A stretch of 23,648 nucleotides of DNA, taken from positions 1-23,648 of the forward strand of contig WRKD01000216.1 of NCBI GenBank assembly GCA_009778255.1, written 5' to 3'. This stretch comes from Bacillota bacterium. GTDB lineage: Bacteria > Bacillota > Dehalobacteriia > UBA4068. The position numbers and the translations under genes are program-made. This document shows, one piece after another, positions 1-8,650 of the stretch. The notes beneath the pieces are model-generated. The model saw only the letters and a list, made by a program, of their open reading frames with translations, was not told where the DNA came from and made no database searches. How positions within the stretch are numbered: the stretch's first letter is position 1; every line of letters starts with the position of its first letter.

Positions 1-1
1 T

Positions 2-1408
2 AAACTATTTATAGGTTATAATCAGGCGGCAGCCGCCGATAACCGCCATATTGAGGGCGCCGGCTTTAGCCTGCCGCTAACAAAAACAATTGTAGAAATG
101 ATGGACGGGACAATTTCTGTACAAAGCGAATATGGCAAGGGTTCTACATTCACAGTGCGAATTCGTCAAAAATACCTTGTAGATGCCACTATTGGGCCGG
201 TAGTAGCAGAAAGGCTGCGCAATTTCAAATATGGCGCAACCAAACATTTAGAAAACATGAACTTAAAACGCATCCGCTTACCTTATGCCAAAATACTTAT
301 AGTGGACGATTTACGGGTCAATTTAGAAATAGCCGCCGGGATCATGAAGCCTTATGGAATGCAGATCGATTGTGTTACCAGCGGCGCAGAAGCTATCGAG
401 GCAATTCGCCAAGAAAAAGTAAAGTACTCGGCTATTTTTATGGATCATATGATGCCCGGTATGGATGGCATAGAAGCCACGCGCATAATACGGGAAGAAA
501 TTGGCAGTGAATATGCAAAAAAAGTACCCATAATTGTCTTGACAGCCAATGCCGTAACCGGTAATGAAGAAATGTTCCTCTCTCACGGCTTTCAGGCTTT
601 TCTTGCCAAGCCTATAGATACTAAACGCCTAGATGCCGTAATACAAAAATGGGTCAGGGATAAGAGCATAGAAAAATCTCTGGTAGAGCAGTATATTATG
701 GTAAATGGCGAAATGATGTTAGAAATGCGCAGCGGAAGAAACCGGCGTGTATTACCCACAAGAAGAAGCGGTATAGAGAGAAGAAAGGAACAAGAAAATG
801 GCAAGCCGCAAAATAAAACCGCGTTTAGCGATTCTCTTTTTGCCAAATGGCAAATTAATGGCCTAAAACTGGCGGAAGCCTTAAATAGCTTTGGTGATGA
901 AAAAATTCTTCTGCATGTTTTACAAATTTTCGCCGCAGATTCACCGGCGCAATTAGAGCAGATACGTCAAATTTCCATGGAAGATATACAGAACTACCGG
1001 ATCATTGTTCATGGCTTTAAAGGAAGCTTACGCGCAATATATGGCGAAACACTAGCCAAACAAGCAGGAAAGCTAGAACAAGCAGCCAAAGATAATAATT
1101 ACGACTATATTAAAGCACATAATGAAACATTTATCAAGAACATGGAAGCATTGTTAAACTCTTTAAGAGAGATGCTGTATAACACAGCCACCCAAAAACC
1201 AAAAAAACCGGCGCCTGACACGCAAGTTTTAGCCGATTTACTGGCGGCAAGCAAATGTTATGATATAGACGGCGTGGATCTGGCACTAGGTGAATTGCAA
1301 AAGTATGAATATGATAGTGATGAAGAATTGATAATCTGGCTGGGCGAGACTATAAAAAACATGGGGTTTAAAGAAATAACCCAGCGGCTTACGCAAATTT
1401 TAGCATAA
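2..1408 (+). CDS. Hybrid sensor histidine kinase, C-terminal part (ATPase end, receiver, HPt); 5' end outside window
   Basis: The reading frame is open from base 2, so the gene starts before the window; 468 residues are visible. The first ~55 residues are the end of a HATPase_c domain: an F-box-like stretch (KLFIGYNQ) and a G2 box reading EGAGFSL rather than the usual GTGLGL. A receiver domain spans about residues 95-215. It has an acidic DD pair, the phosphoacceptor Asp148 in FMDHMMPGMDG (codon 443-445), a Thr in LTAN and the Lys in AKP. An Arg-rich linker follows. An HPt domain spans about 275-395, with phospho-accepting His337 in VHGFKGS (codon 1010-1012). About 65 unassigned residues close the protein. 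Family knowledge says phosphate passes from kinase His to receiver Asp to HPt His, then to a separate regulator. The sensor part and the catalytic His are not visible. It is convergent with the next kinase, with only 6 bases between the stop codons. Confidence 0.9.
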   Translation, partial: KLFIGYNQAAAADNRHIEGAGFSLPLTKTIVEMMDGTISVQSEYGKGSTFTVRIRQKYLVDATIGPVVAERLRNFKYGATKHLENMNLKRIRLPYAKILIVDDLRVNLEIAAGIMKPYGMQIDCVTSGAEAIEAIRQEKVKYSAIFMDHMMPGMDGIEATRIIREEIGSEYAKKVPIIVLTANAVTGNEEMFLSHGFQAFLAKPIDTKRLDAVIQKWVRDKSIEKSLVEQYIMVNGEMMLEMRSGRNRRVLPTRRSGIERRKEQENGKPQNKTAFSDSLFAKWQINGLKLAEALNSFGDEKILLHVLQIFAADSPAQLEQIRQISMEDIQNYRIIVHGFKGSLRAIYGETLAKQAGKLEQAAKDNNYDYIKAHNETFIKNMEALLNSLREMLYNTATQKPKKPAPDTQVLADLLAASKCYDIDGVDLALGELQKYEYDSDEELIIWLGETIKNMGFKEITQRLTQILA

Positions 1409-1414
1409 AGCCCT

Positions 1415-4400
1415 TTATATTATATACCTTCGCAGTTTTTCAATGAACTCTCCTATATCTAATGGTTTGCCTAAATGATCGTTCATGCCGGCTTCCATAC
1501 ACTTTTCGATATCTTCTCTAAAGACATTAGCCGTCATCGCGATGATAGGTATGGTTTGGCCCTGTAAAGCATCTGTCTTACGTATAAGGCGCGTAGCCTC
1601 ATAACCATCCATTTCCGGCATTTGCACATCCATGAGAATAACTTGATACTTATCCGGCGACTCGGTAAACATGCGCACAGCTTCAGCACCATTTTCCGCG
1701 CACTCTATCATAAGCCCCGTTGGTTCCAGCAATACCTGCACGATCTCGCGGTTTATTTCTACATCTTCCGCCAAAAGAATACAATAACCTGCAAACATAC
1801 CGTCTATACTAGAAGAAAGGGCTTCTACCGCTTGTTCATGGCGGCGCGTACCCATACATTCGTTGATCATATCCGCAATAACGGAGGGGAAGAGCGGTTT
1901 AGATAAAAACTTATCTACACCAGCCTCTTTTGCTTCATCTTCTATAGAACCCCAATCGCCGGCAGAGATCAACACCACAAAACCTCTTTCGGTTGTTGTA
2001 AATCTACTTTTTAATTCCCTAGTCAAGGTAACGCCATCCATAACGGGCATTTTCCAATCCACAAAAAAGATATGGTAAGGTCCGTTCTTTTCCAAACATA
2101 ACAACGCTTCTTGGCCGCTTTGAGCACAATCGCAATACAACCCCAATGTTTGCAGCATCTCTTTAAAATACATTAATATATCTTGATCATCGTCTACCAC
2201 CAAAATGCGAAGATCGCTCAAATCGATTCCTGTTTCCGCCTCCCAAGCCAAAGTGCCGCTGGCCCGTACAGCCTGCACTGTGAAAGTAAATGTAGAGCCT
2301 TGCCCCAGTTCCGATTCCACCCCAATGCTGCCGCCCATTAACTCTACAATATTTTTGGATATAGAAAGCCCCAGACCAGTTCCGCCATATTTTCGTGCCG
2401 TAGAGCTTTCTGCTTGTTGAAAGGACTGGAATAAGCGGTTTTTTTGTTCCTCGCTTATGCCAATACCGGAATCTTTAACAGATATTTGCAAAACACATAG
2501 ATCATTTTCTTCTTCCAGTAAACGCGCGTCCAGGCAAATTGAACCCTCTTCCGGCGTAAATTTCACCGCATTACCCACGAGGTTGGTAATCACCTGCGCC
2601 AGCCTCTGATCGTCGCCTATTAAGTTTTTGGGCACAGATTTGTCGATATACACCTTTAACTGCTGTCTTTTTTCATCAACACGGAAATTGACCACATTTA
2701 CTACCCGCTGCAACATTTTTTCAAAATTGAATTCTGCCGGGGAGAGTTCAAATTTACCCGATTCGATTTTAGACATATCCAGAATATCGTTGATTACTCC
2801 CAAAAGATGCGAAGAAGCGTCTTCTATTTTAGTAAAGCAATAATCTTTACGTTCATTATCGGCACTGGCTTTTCCGATAGTTATCATGCCAATGATCGCG
2901 TTCATGGGCGTGCGTATCTCATGACTCATATTGGCTAAAAAGGCCGATTTCGCTCGGCTGGCAGCTTGAGCGGTAATAACAGCCGCTTCCAATTCCCGTT
3001 GTAATCTTACTGTTTCGGCCACATCATCTGTACTACCTACCACGCCCGTTATTTCACCTTTGCTATCGTATATCGGCGTAGTGCAGGAATGGAAAACTAC
3101 CCCATCTATTTCGCCTATCCAATCCTGCGAGCCTTCCAAAAAGGTTTTTTCTACATTTTGCAGTATATCAAAATGTCTATTCTTCTGCCTGGCAACTTCC
3201 AGCTTCTTTCCTTCCAGAAAAGAAGGCGTAACGCCAATGGTATTTAAATACTGCCCTTTAAAAGTAGTAATAATTCCGTCTTTATCGATACTCCAAATAA
3301 CTCCTTTATAGTTTTTAATCACAGCCTCTAATTTGGACAAGTGGCGCTGCATATCTGTAAAAATCTCGGCGCGCTGTATAGCGCCTACCACTAAAAGGCC
3401 CCAAGAGCGCAAAATATTTACATCTCCATCGGGGAAAACGCGTTTTTTATGGCAGTCGTCGAAGCCAATATAACCCCAAAACTCACCACTTAAAAAAATC
3501 GGCACTACTAATATTGAAAGTATATTATAGGGCATGAGCAAATCTTGCTCCTCAAGCGGTAAGTCTTCCAGCAAACCATTTATCGGCAGCCCTCCATACA
3601 GCTCTTTTTCCCAACGTGGTAAAAAACTGACATAATCGTAATTATTCAACCCTTCTTCATTTTCCCAACCTTCCCGCACCCACTTACTAACCTGTTTATA
3701 ATGAAGCAAATTATCTTCACCATAGTAATTACGCCATACATGCACACGATCTACTTCCAGGCATTCGCCAATCATCTGTATGGCTTGGATCATAGTTATA
3801 GAATAATCTTCAGTATTAACTTCCAGCAATAAAGCCGCAGCGTCATTGACCATATACATCAACATATTTTGCTCATTAAGCTTACCGGTACGTTCTTCTA
3901 CCATATCCTCCAATACTTTGCCCTCGTGACGATACCTTTGAAACAACACAAAAAGCAATAAACTAATACATAAAAACATCAATACCGCGTAGATGAGCCA
4001 ATGGCGCTGAGCACTCACCAGTTTTTCTCTATAATCATAAGTTTTACGCGTCCACTGCCCGGCAATATTCTTTGTGTCGATTAAATTAAGCGCTTTATCT
4101 ACAATGGAACATAGTTGATAGCTGTTTTTATGAAAACCAAAGGTTGAATTATAAGTTCGCTCAAACACCAAATTAGCCTTGTATCCTGGTTGTTCATAAT
4201 AATTTGTTTGAATAAGCAGCTGTGTTTGATTAGCCATTAATAAATCAACTTCGCCCTTTTCTAGGCCGCGAAAAGCGCTTTTCGAACCATCATACTCCAC
4301 GGTATAGTTATGATTTGGAAACCAGCTATTAAAAAGGGCGGTATGCGCTGTACCTTTCATTAAACCAACTTTCATAAATAGTATTTCATTAATATTGATA

Positions 4401-5611
4401 TCCGGAAAATCCGATTTGGAGAGTAAAGCATAATTATCCGATAAAATAGCGTTATTGGGCCATAAAAAATGGCCCTCCCGCTCATCTGTACGTATCAGTT
4501 CCGAAATCATGGAAGCCTGCCCAGCTTCCAACATTTGCAATAAAGCGGCAAAATCTGTTTCTTGATCGTTTACCCTCACAAAAGAAAGCCCGGTTAAAGC
4601 TTCTATTTCTTTAATTAAATCAAAGATTATCCCCTGCCATTGCTTCTCATGAGAATTATAAAAACTAATGGGATAATTATCATATTCGGCTACAAAAGGC
4701 ACTTGTGGCGAATTACTTATAAAAGTAAGTTCTTCTGCGCTTAGCTGCAAATACAATTTATGCTTCATGTAATCATGACGCCCCTGGTTATATAATTCCG
4801 TTAACCTTCGTATACCACCGTTTTCCAGCGCTTTATCTACCACTGAAATAAAAGATTTTAGGGCCGGGTTTTGGGTAGATAAAGAAACCGGCTCGTAGAC
4901 AAGGGGGAAAAAATCTTTGGCAATTACATCTCCGTAATAGTCAAAAGCAGCTTCCGCCGAGCTTTCGTCAAAAAAAGCGTCTACTTCGCCGTTTTTCAGC
5001 ATAGTATATGCTACAGCATAATCGTCGATCAATATAGCTGTAAACTCTTCCCGCATCGAGCCTCTCACAGTTTCCACCGTTGTAGCATCCTTTAAAAAAG
5101 CACAACGCAAAGGACGCTTGGCCGCAATATCCATCAAAGGTTCGCTACCGGCTATTTGCATATACTTTACCGAACGTTCGGCAATATCACCGGTCATGTA
5201 GTAGAGTTGTCGGCGTTCAAAAGTGGCTGTAAGCTCTCCGCTAAAATCAATAGTATGGTTTCCTAAACCTTCCAGCAAATCTCCCCAGGCATAAATAGCA
5301 GGTTCAAATGGTATATCGAATAACTTTGTTAGCCAACCGCAAAAGAGCCGGGAATAACCTCGAATTTGGCCATCATCTTCTACAAAAGATTCGACACTTA
5401 AATTCATGCCATATACAAAATAATCCCTTTGCTTTTTTAAAGCCTCGATATCATCGATTTCCCCAGCAGTTATACCCGGAATTTCCGTATAATAATTATA
5501 ATTATAAACGTCGATTGGCTGATTTTCATTAGAGATTTGACAGCTTAAGCTTAAGCCGGCGCATAGCAATATGATAAATGTTACGCATATGATACTTTTA
5601 ATTCTTTGCAT
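1415..5611 (-). CDS. Large membrane hybrid histidine kinase: two SBP_bac_3-like sensor domains, GAF, PAS, HisKA, HATPase, two receivers
   Basis: This is a 1398-residue sensor kinase, numbered from the ATG at 5611. That start is chosen because GGGG lies 6 bases upstream; the upstream ATG at 5656 has no ribosome site. Residues 3-24 form a hydrophobic export or anchor segment. Two extracytoplasmic regions (about 55-280 and 290-525) resemble family 3 solute-binding proteins, the class that senses amino acids or similar small ligands. A membrane helix lies at about 538-556. A GAF domain (585-750) and a PAS-like domain (755-870) follow. The HisKA motif is ANMSHEIRTPMN with His897. The ATPase boxes are NAVKFT, DSGIGI and GGTGLGLS. 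Receiver 1 has Asp1185 (FFVDWKMP) and receiver 2 has Asp1328 (LMDVQMP). No HPt is present, so onward transfer needs another protein; the convergent gene encodes one. The ligand and output are unknown. Confidence 0.92.
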   Translation of the reverse strand: MQRIKSIICVTFIILLCAGLSLSCQISNENQPIDVYNYNYYTEIPGITAGEIDDIEALKKQRDYFVYGMNLSVESFVEDDGQIRGYSRLFCGWLTKLFDIPFEPAIYAWGDLLEGLGNHTIDFSGELTATFERRQLYYMTGDIAERSVKYMQIAGSEPLMDIAAKRPLRCAFLKDATTVETVRGSMREEFTAILIDDYAVAYTMLKNGEVDAFFDESSAEAAFDYYGDVIAKDFFPLVYEPVSLSTQNPALKSFISVVDKALENGGIRRLTELYNQGRHDYMKHKLYLQLSAEELTFISNSPQVPFVAEYDNYPISFYNSHEKQWQGIIFDLIKEIEALTGLSFVRVNDQETDFAALLQMLEAGQASMISELIRTDEREGHFLWPNNAILSDNYALLSKSDFPDININEILFMKVGLMKGTAHTALFNSWFPNHNYTVEYDGSKSAFRGLEKGEVDLLMANQTQLLIQTNYYEQPGYKANLVFERTYNSTFGFHKNSYQLCSIVDKALNLIDTKNIAGQWTRKTYDYREKLVSAQRHWLIYAVLMFLCISLLLFVLFQRYRHEGKVLEDMVEERTGKLNEQNMLMYMVNDAAALLLEVNTEDYSITMIQAIQMIGECLEVDRVHVWRNYYGEDNLLHYKQVSKWVREGWENEEGLNNYDYVSFLPRWEKELYGGLPINGLLEDLPLEEQDLLMPYNILSILVVPIFLSGEFWGYIGFDDCHKKRVFPDGDVNILRSWGLLVVGAIQRAEIFTDMQRHLSKLEAVIKNYKGVIWSIDKDGIITTFKGQYLNTIGVTPSFLEGKKLEVARQKNRHFDILQNVEKTFLEGSQDWIGEIDGVVFHSCTTPIYDSKGEITGVVGSTDDVAETVRLQRELEAAVITAQAASRAKSAFLANMSHEIRTPMNAIIGMITIGKASADNERKDYCFTKIEDASSHLLGVINDILDMSKIESGKFELSPAEFNFEKMLQRVVNVVNFRVDEKRQQLKVYIDKSVPKNLIGDDQRLAQVITNLVGNAVKFTPEEGSICLDARLLEEENDLCVLQISVKDSGIGISEEQKNRLFQSFQQAESSTARKYGGTGLGLSISKNIVELMGGSIGVESELGQGSTFTFTVQAVRASGTLAWEAETGIDLSDLRILVVDDDQDILMYFKEMLQTLGLYCDCAQSGQEALLCLEKNGPYHIFFVDWKMPVMDGVTLTRELKSRFTTTERGFVVLISAGDWGSIEDEAKEAGVDKFLSKPLFPSVIADMINECMGTRRHEQAVEALSSSIDGMFAGYCILLAEDVEINREIVQVLLEPTGLMIECAENGAEAVRMFTESPDKYQVILMDVQMPEMDGYEATRLIRKTDALQGQTIPIIAMTANVFREDIEKCMEAGMNDHLGKPLDIGEFIEKLRRYII

Positions 5612-5667
5612 ATGCATCCCCAATCTATTTCCGCAAAGTATTATTGTAATAAACATACATATTATTA

Positions 5668-5698
5668 ATTATAGATATTGTGATTAGCATAATTGTAA
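5668..5698 (-). promoter_or_regulatory. Possible sigma-A-type promoter of the large hybrid kinase
   Basis: On the minus strand a perfect TATAAT occupies 5668-5673, with a poor -35 (TTACAA) 19 bases upstream. Transcription would begin near 5661, only about 5 bases before the ATG at 5656. This fits translation starting at the later ATG at 5611. The weak -35 and long spacing keep confidence low. Confidence 0.3.
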
Positions 5699-5827
5699 CT
5701 TAACCAAAGGAAAAATGCAATATAATTCAAGTATAATTTACTATACAATCTCTGCATATTTTAAGAAATACTTTATTAAAAATTAAGACAAAGGCGGACA
5801 ATTACACTAAAAAGAGCAGCGATTGCC

Positions 5828-5856
5828 TTGCAAAATATTCTATTATCGGGTAAAAT
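5828..5856 (+). promoter_or_regulatory. Possible sigma-A-type promoter of the V4R/GGDEF operon
   Basis: TTGCAA (5828-5833), exactly 17 bases, then TAAAAT (5851-5856), which matches TATAAT at 5 of 6 positions. The predicted start near 5863 would give a leader of about 45 bases before the TTG start at 5909. Consensus matching only. Confidence 0.42.
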
Positions 5857-5908
5857 ATTACTATGAGGTTTATTATTTTATATCATAAAAGGAATAGGGG
5901 GGGTTTCG

Positions 5909-6412
5909 TTGAGGAGTTTGGGCGATGTAAGCGTAGGAAGGCCGCAGCTGGGCGATAGTATGCCGGTATTGGTATACAGGCTCTTTGAAATGGCAATGCA
6001 TGCAACCTTAGTTGAGGAGTTTGATCAAAAGCGCGCTGATGATCTTTTCCGGGGGGCCGGGCATATGGCAGGTAAGTTTTTTGCCGAGAATTTTCTAAAT
6101 AAAGACCAACCTTTTGAAGATTTTGTTTCGCAATTACAAGAGAAGCTTTCCAGTATGCGTATGGGTATATTACGCATAGAACGTGCCGACTTAGTAGATG
6201 GTAAGCTGCAGCTTTCCGTTTATGAGGATTTAGATTGCTCCGGCTTACCGGTAACAGGCGAACAGGTTTGCGTTTATGATGAGGGGCTAATAGCAGGTAT
6301 TTTAGAGCATTATACCGGCGCGCCCTTTACTGTACGAGAGGTCGATTGCTGGGCTTCCGGCGAGCGGGTTTGCCGTTTTCACGCAGAAAAGAACAATGCG
6401 GCGGAGTATTAA
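5909..6412 (+). CDS. V4R (4-vinyl reductase type) small-molecule-binding domain protein
   Basis: A 167-residue soluble protein starting at TTG, supported by AGGGGGGG at 5896-5903, five bases upstream. The C-terminal half carries the V4R hallmark: a Cys110-SGLP segment, Cys121 followed by VYDEG and the LIAGILE helix, then Cys147-WASGERV-Cys155-RF. V4R domains are regarded as ligand-binding modules related to BchJ and to the sensory domains of some aromatic-responsive regulators. The four cysteines at conserved-looking positions suggest bound metal or redox chemistry, which is inference. There is no membrane segment and no output domain. The gene sits 25 bases upstream of a diguanylate cyclase with its own strong ribosome site, so it probably acts as the sensory partner of that enzyme. 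The domain call is firm; the ligand is unknown. Confidence 0.85.
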   Translation: MRSLGDVSVGRPQLGDSMPVLVYRLFEMAMHATLVEEFDQKRADDLFRGAGHMAGKFFAENFLNKDQPFEDFVSQLQEKLSSMRMGILRIERADLVDGKLQLSVYEDLDCSGLPVTGEQVCVYDEGLIAGILEHYTGAPFTVREVDCWASGERVCRFHAEKNNAAEY

Positions 6413-6437
6413 CATCTATTAGGAGGGTTTTGAGTCG

Positions 6438-7670
6438 ATGGAAGTAACTTCAGAGTTGCTTAAAACCTGGTTAGACGGTTTGTTATGTGGCGAATTCATT
6501 GAAGATGAACCACTGCAAAGCGATGATCAAGAATTATATGCCATTGGCCTGCGCCTGCAACAGCTATCTAAACAGATAAATGTATTAAAAGATTATGCAA
6601 CAAATATAGCAAACGGTAACTTAAACGTACAATTTCCACCTCGTAACCATTATTTAAGCGGGGGTTTAAAAGAACTGCACACAAATTTGCTGCATTTAAT
6701 TTGGAAAGTTGAACAGATAACTCGCGGCAATTATAAACAAAGTATCGATTTTATGGGCCAAATATCGGAAGCATTTAATCAAATGGCTCAAGTACTGGCC
6801 AAACGCAATTTACAACTAACCCAAAGTCAATACATACTGGAAATAATACTTTCATTTGCCGATATTTCTTTGTTTGTATTAAAAAGAGAGAACGGCGAGC
6901 TATTACAAGCCCGCGAAAACCTTAATAATTATAGCAGAATTGAAGATATGCCCACAGTTACTGCGCAGTTAACAAGACAATTACAGGCGCGCATCGCCTC
7001 TATGCAGGAACTGGAAGAACAATGGCAGCTATATAGCCCGGAAAATGATAAATGGTATATGGTCAATTCCATGCCCGGTGTATGGGGAAATAATGAAGAC
7101 GCCTATTTTCATGTGCTTAACAATATATCCGAAACCATTGTACTTAATAAACGCCTGCAACACGCCATGTACCGCGATACTAAATTTCCTGCCTATAATC
7201 AGCTATATGCGGTGGAATATATTAACGGCTTAATACAAAGCCGCAGCCCCTTTGTAGTATGTTATTTCGATTTAGATGATTTTAAAATGATAAACGACCG
7301 TAAAGGGCATGACGAAGGGGATCGTTATATACTAAATTTCATCAATATTGTAGACGGTGTGATACGCTCTCATGATGTATTTTGCCGAGTGGGCGGAGAT
7401 GAATTTTTACTGATACTTTCCGGTATAACCTCTGGCGGCGCAGAACGTATTATAAAACGTATGGTAGAAAAAACCGAGCATTTGAACCGGCAAAAAAACT
7501 ACGATATTCCGCTATCTTTCAGCTATGGTATAGAAACAATAAATTATAACCCGTATAGCCTGAAACCTTGCACCACTCAAGCTTGTGAGGATAAACAATG
7601 CGGTACGCCACAATGCATTATCCGCCGGGCAGATTATAAAATGTATGAACAAAAGCGCAAAAAAAGTTAA
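6438..7670 (+). CDS. Cytosolic diguanylate cyclase (HAMP-like, PAS-like, GGDEF) with a four-cysteine insert
   Basis: A 410-residue protein with no membrane helix. AGGAGGG at 6421-6427 supports the ATG at 6438. Residues ~45-120 look like two successive HAMP-type segments (IANGNLN and ITRGNYK motifs with following helices). Residues ~130-236 resemble a short PAS domain. The GGDEF domain covers ~265-405. Its active motif GGDEF is intact at 319-323, and the inhibitory I-site RSHD (310-313) stands exactly five residues before it. The enzyme should therefore make c-di-GMP from two GTP and be subject to product inhibition. Near the C-terminus, Cys378, 383, 388 and 393 are evenly spaced (C-X4-C-X4-C-X4-C), just before the ADYKMYEQK helix; this is unusual for the family. 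It is co-directional with the V4R gene and lies beside the flagellar operon, which fits control of motility or of switching to sessile life. Confidence 0.9.
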   Translation: MEVTSELLKTWLDGLLCGEFIEDEPLQSDDQELYAIGLRLQQLSKQINVLKDYATNIANGNLNVQFPPRNHYLSGGLKELHTNLLHLIWKVEQITRGNYKQSIDFMGQISEAFNQMAQVLAKRNLQLTQSQYILEIILSFADISLFVLKRENGELLQARENLNNYSRIEDMPTVTAQLTRQLQARIASMQELEEQWQLYSPENDKWYMVNSMPGVWGNNEDAYFHVLNNISETIVLNKRLQHAMYRDTKFPAYNQLYAVEYINGLIQSRSPFVVCYFDLDDFKMINDRKGHDEGDRYILNFINIVDGVIRSHDVFCRVGGDEFLLILSGITSGGAERIIKRMVEKTEHLNRQKNYDIPLSFSYGIETINYNPYSLKPCTTQACEDKQCGTPQCIIRRADYKMYEQKRKKS

Positions 7671-7674
7671 TAAC

Positions 7675-7705
7675 AAGAGGCGACCGCCGGTCGCCTCTTT
7701 TATTA
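7675..7705. terminator. Bidirectional intrinsic terminator between the GGDEF gene and cheV
   Basis: A perfect 10-base stem, AGAGGCGACC (7676-7685) with GGTCGCCTCT (7689-7698), closes a GCC loop. An A-T pair (7675/7699) extends it. On the plus strand it runs into a T-rich stretch; on the minus strand into TTGTTATT. It lies directly after both converging stop codons, so it can end both the diguanylate cyclase unit and the long flagellar operon. Confidence 0.88.
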
Positions 7706-8623
7706 TGCGCTTTCATGCACCAATTTATCTATTTCTACCAGCAAATTACTGATTTCCGGCTTGGTAAGCTGACAATCGGCGCCTACTTCCGCCCCCTTAA
7801 TACGCATATCTTCATTGATCAAAGAAGAGAATATTACCACCGGCAGAGCAGCAAGATGCGGGTCAGATTTGATCATTTTTGTCAGGCGGTGGCCGTCCAT
7901 TTGCGGCATTTCAATATCTGTTATAACGCAACTGAACTCATCCCTAATATTATTAGTATGCTCCTTGGTTTCGCTAAGAATTTTCCAAGCTTCGCTGCCA
8001 TTGGTAGCCATAACAACATTGCTGTACCCAGCATTGTTTAATGTTTCCAAAATCAGTTTGCGCAGCAGAGCAGAATCTTCCGCCACCAAAATAGGCTTGG
8101 AAGAATTCATGCGGCTATCTATATTTGGTATATCCATCACCTGTACGCCGGTAGCCGGGTTAACATCGTAAGTGATTTTTTCAAAATCTAGTATAGATAT
8201 GATACGCCCGTCTATTTTGGCAATACCGGTCACCACGCCATCCATACCGCCGTATAACAGTTCATCCAGCTTTTCTATAGCTTCCCAAGAGATACGATGA
8301 ATATTTTCTACCGTATGCACATGAAATGCTACGCTGATTTGATTAAATTTGGTTATGATATAAAGATCTTTCTGCGAGTTTTCGGAAGGGGGCAAGCCTA
8401 AATACTGAGCCAGATCCAAAATAGTATAAACCTCGTCTCGCGGCTGAAATATACCTTCTATGCAAGGATGGGTATGAGGTATCATATGTGGCTGCTGCGC
8501 TTGCATCAATTCCATAACCTTAGCCACATTTATACCAAAGCTTTTACCGGCTATGGTAAATTCCAGTACTTCCAATTCATTAGTGCCTGTTTCCAGCAAA
8601 ATATTAGTGTGTGTTATACTCAT
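7703..8623 (-). CDS. cheV: Chemotaxis protein CheV (CheW-like coupling domain plus receiver)
   Basis: 306 residues. Residues ~12-155 form a CheW-type domain (LEFTIAGKSFGINVAKVMEL opening, central PRDEVYTILDLAQYLG) that couples chemoreceptors to CheA. Residues ~176-303 are a receiver with acidic pair Glu182/Asp183, phosphoacceptor Asp236 (VITDIEMPQMDG) and conserved Lys288. In Bacillus, CheV phosphorylation by CheA promotes adaptation. It is the last gene of the flagellar operon, 27 bases after fliY, with an AAGGCGGTG ribosome site. In the usual order cheY follows fliY; here CheV takes that place and no cheY is in the window. Loss of either key residue would argue against function; both are intact. 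Confidence 0.94.
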   Translation of the reverse strand: MSITHTNILLETGTNELEVLEFTIAGKSFGINVAKVMELMQAQQPHMIPHTHPCIEGIFQPRDEVYTILDLAQYLGLPPSENSQKDLYIITKFNQISVAFHVHTVENIHRISWEAIEKLDELLYGGMDGVVTGIAKIDGRIISILDFEKITYDVNPATGVQVMDIPNIDSRMNSSKPILVAEDSALLRKLILETLNNAGYSNVVMATNGSEAWKILSETKEHTNNIRDEFSCVITDIEMPQMDGHRLTKMIKSDPHLAALPVVIFSSLINEDMRIKGAEVGADCQLTKPEISNLLVEIDKLVHESA

Positions 8624-8650
8624 TTACTTCACCGCCTTATTTATTCTTTG

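Larger units (their letters stand above)
5612..5908. other. Divergent intergenic region between the large hybrid kinase and the V4R gene
   Basis: AT-rich, non-coding stretch holding the control signals for two divergent units. Candidate promoters are listed separately (5668-5673 region for the kinase, 5828-5856 for the V4R gene). A short dyad, GTATA-N6-TATAC, sits at 5732-5747 and could be a weak operator. No RNA gene or terminator is evident. Confidence 0.5.

Noticed and set aside
1400..1425. Small ATAAA/TTTAT hairpin between the convergent kinases
   Set aside because: Only five A-T pairs and no U-tract; too weak to call a terminator.
5843..5850. CCCGATAA on the minus strand, 7 of 8 to a sigma-28 -10 box, pointing to the large kinase
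   Set aside because: The nearest TAAA is about three bases too far upstream for the required spacing, and the leader would exceed 200 bases. It also overlaps the spacer of a better plus-strand promoter.
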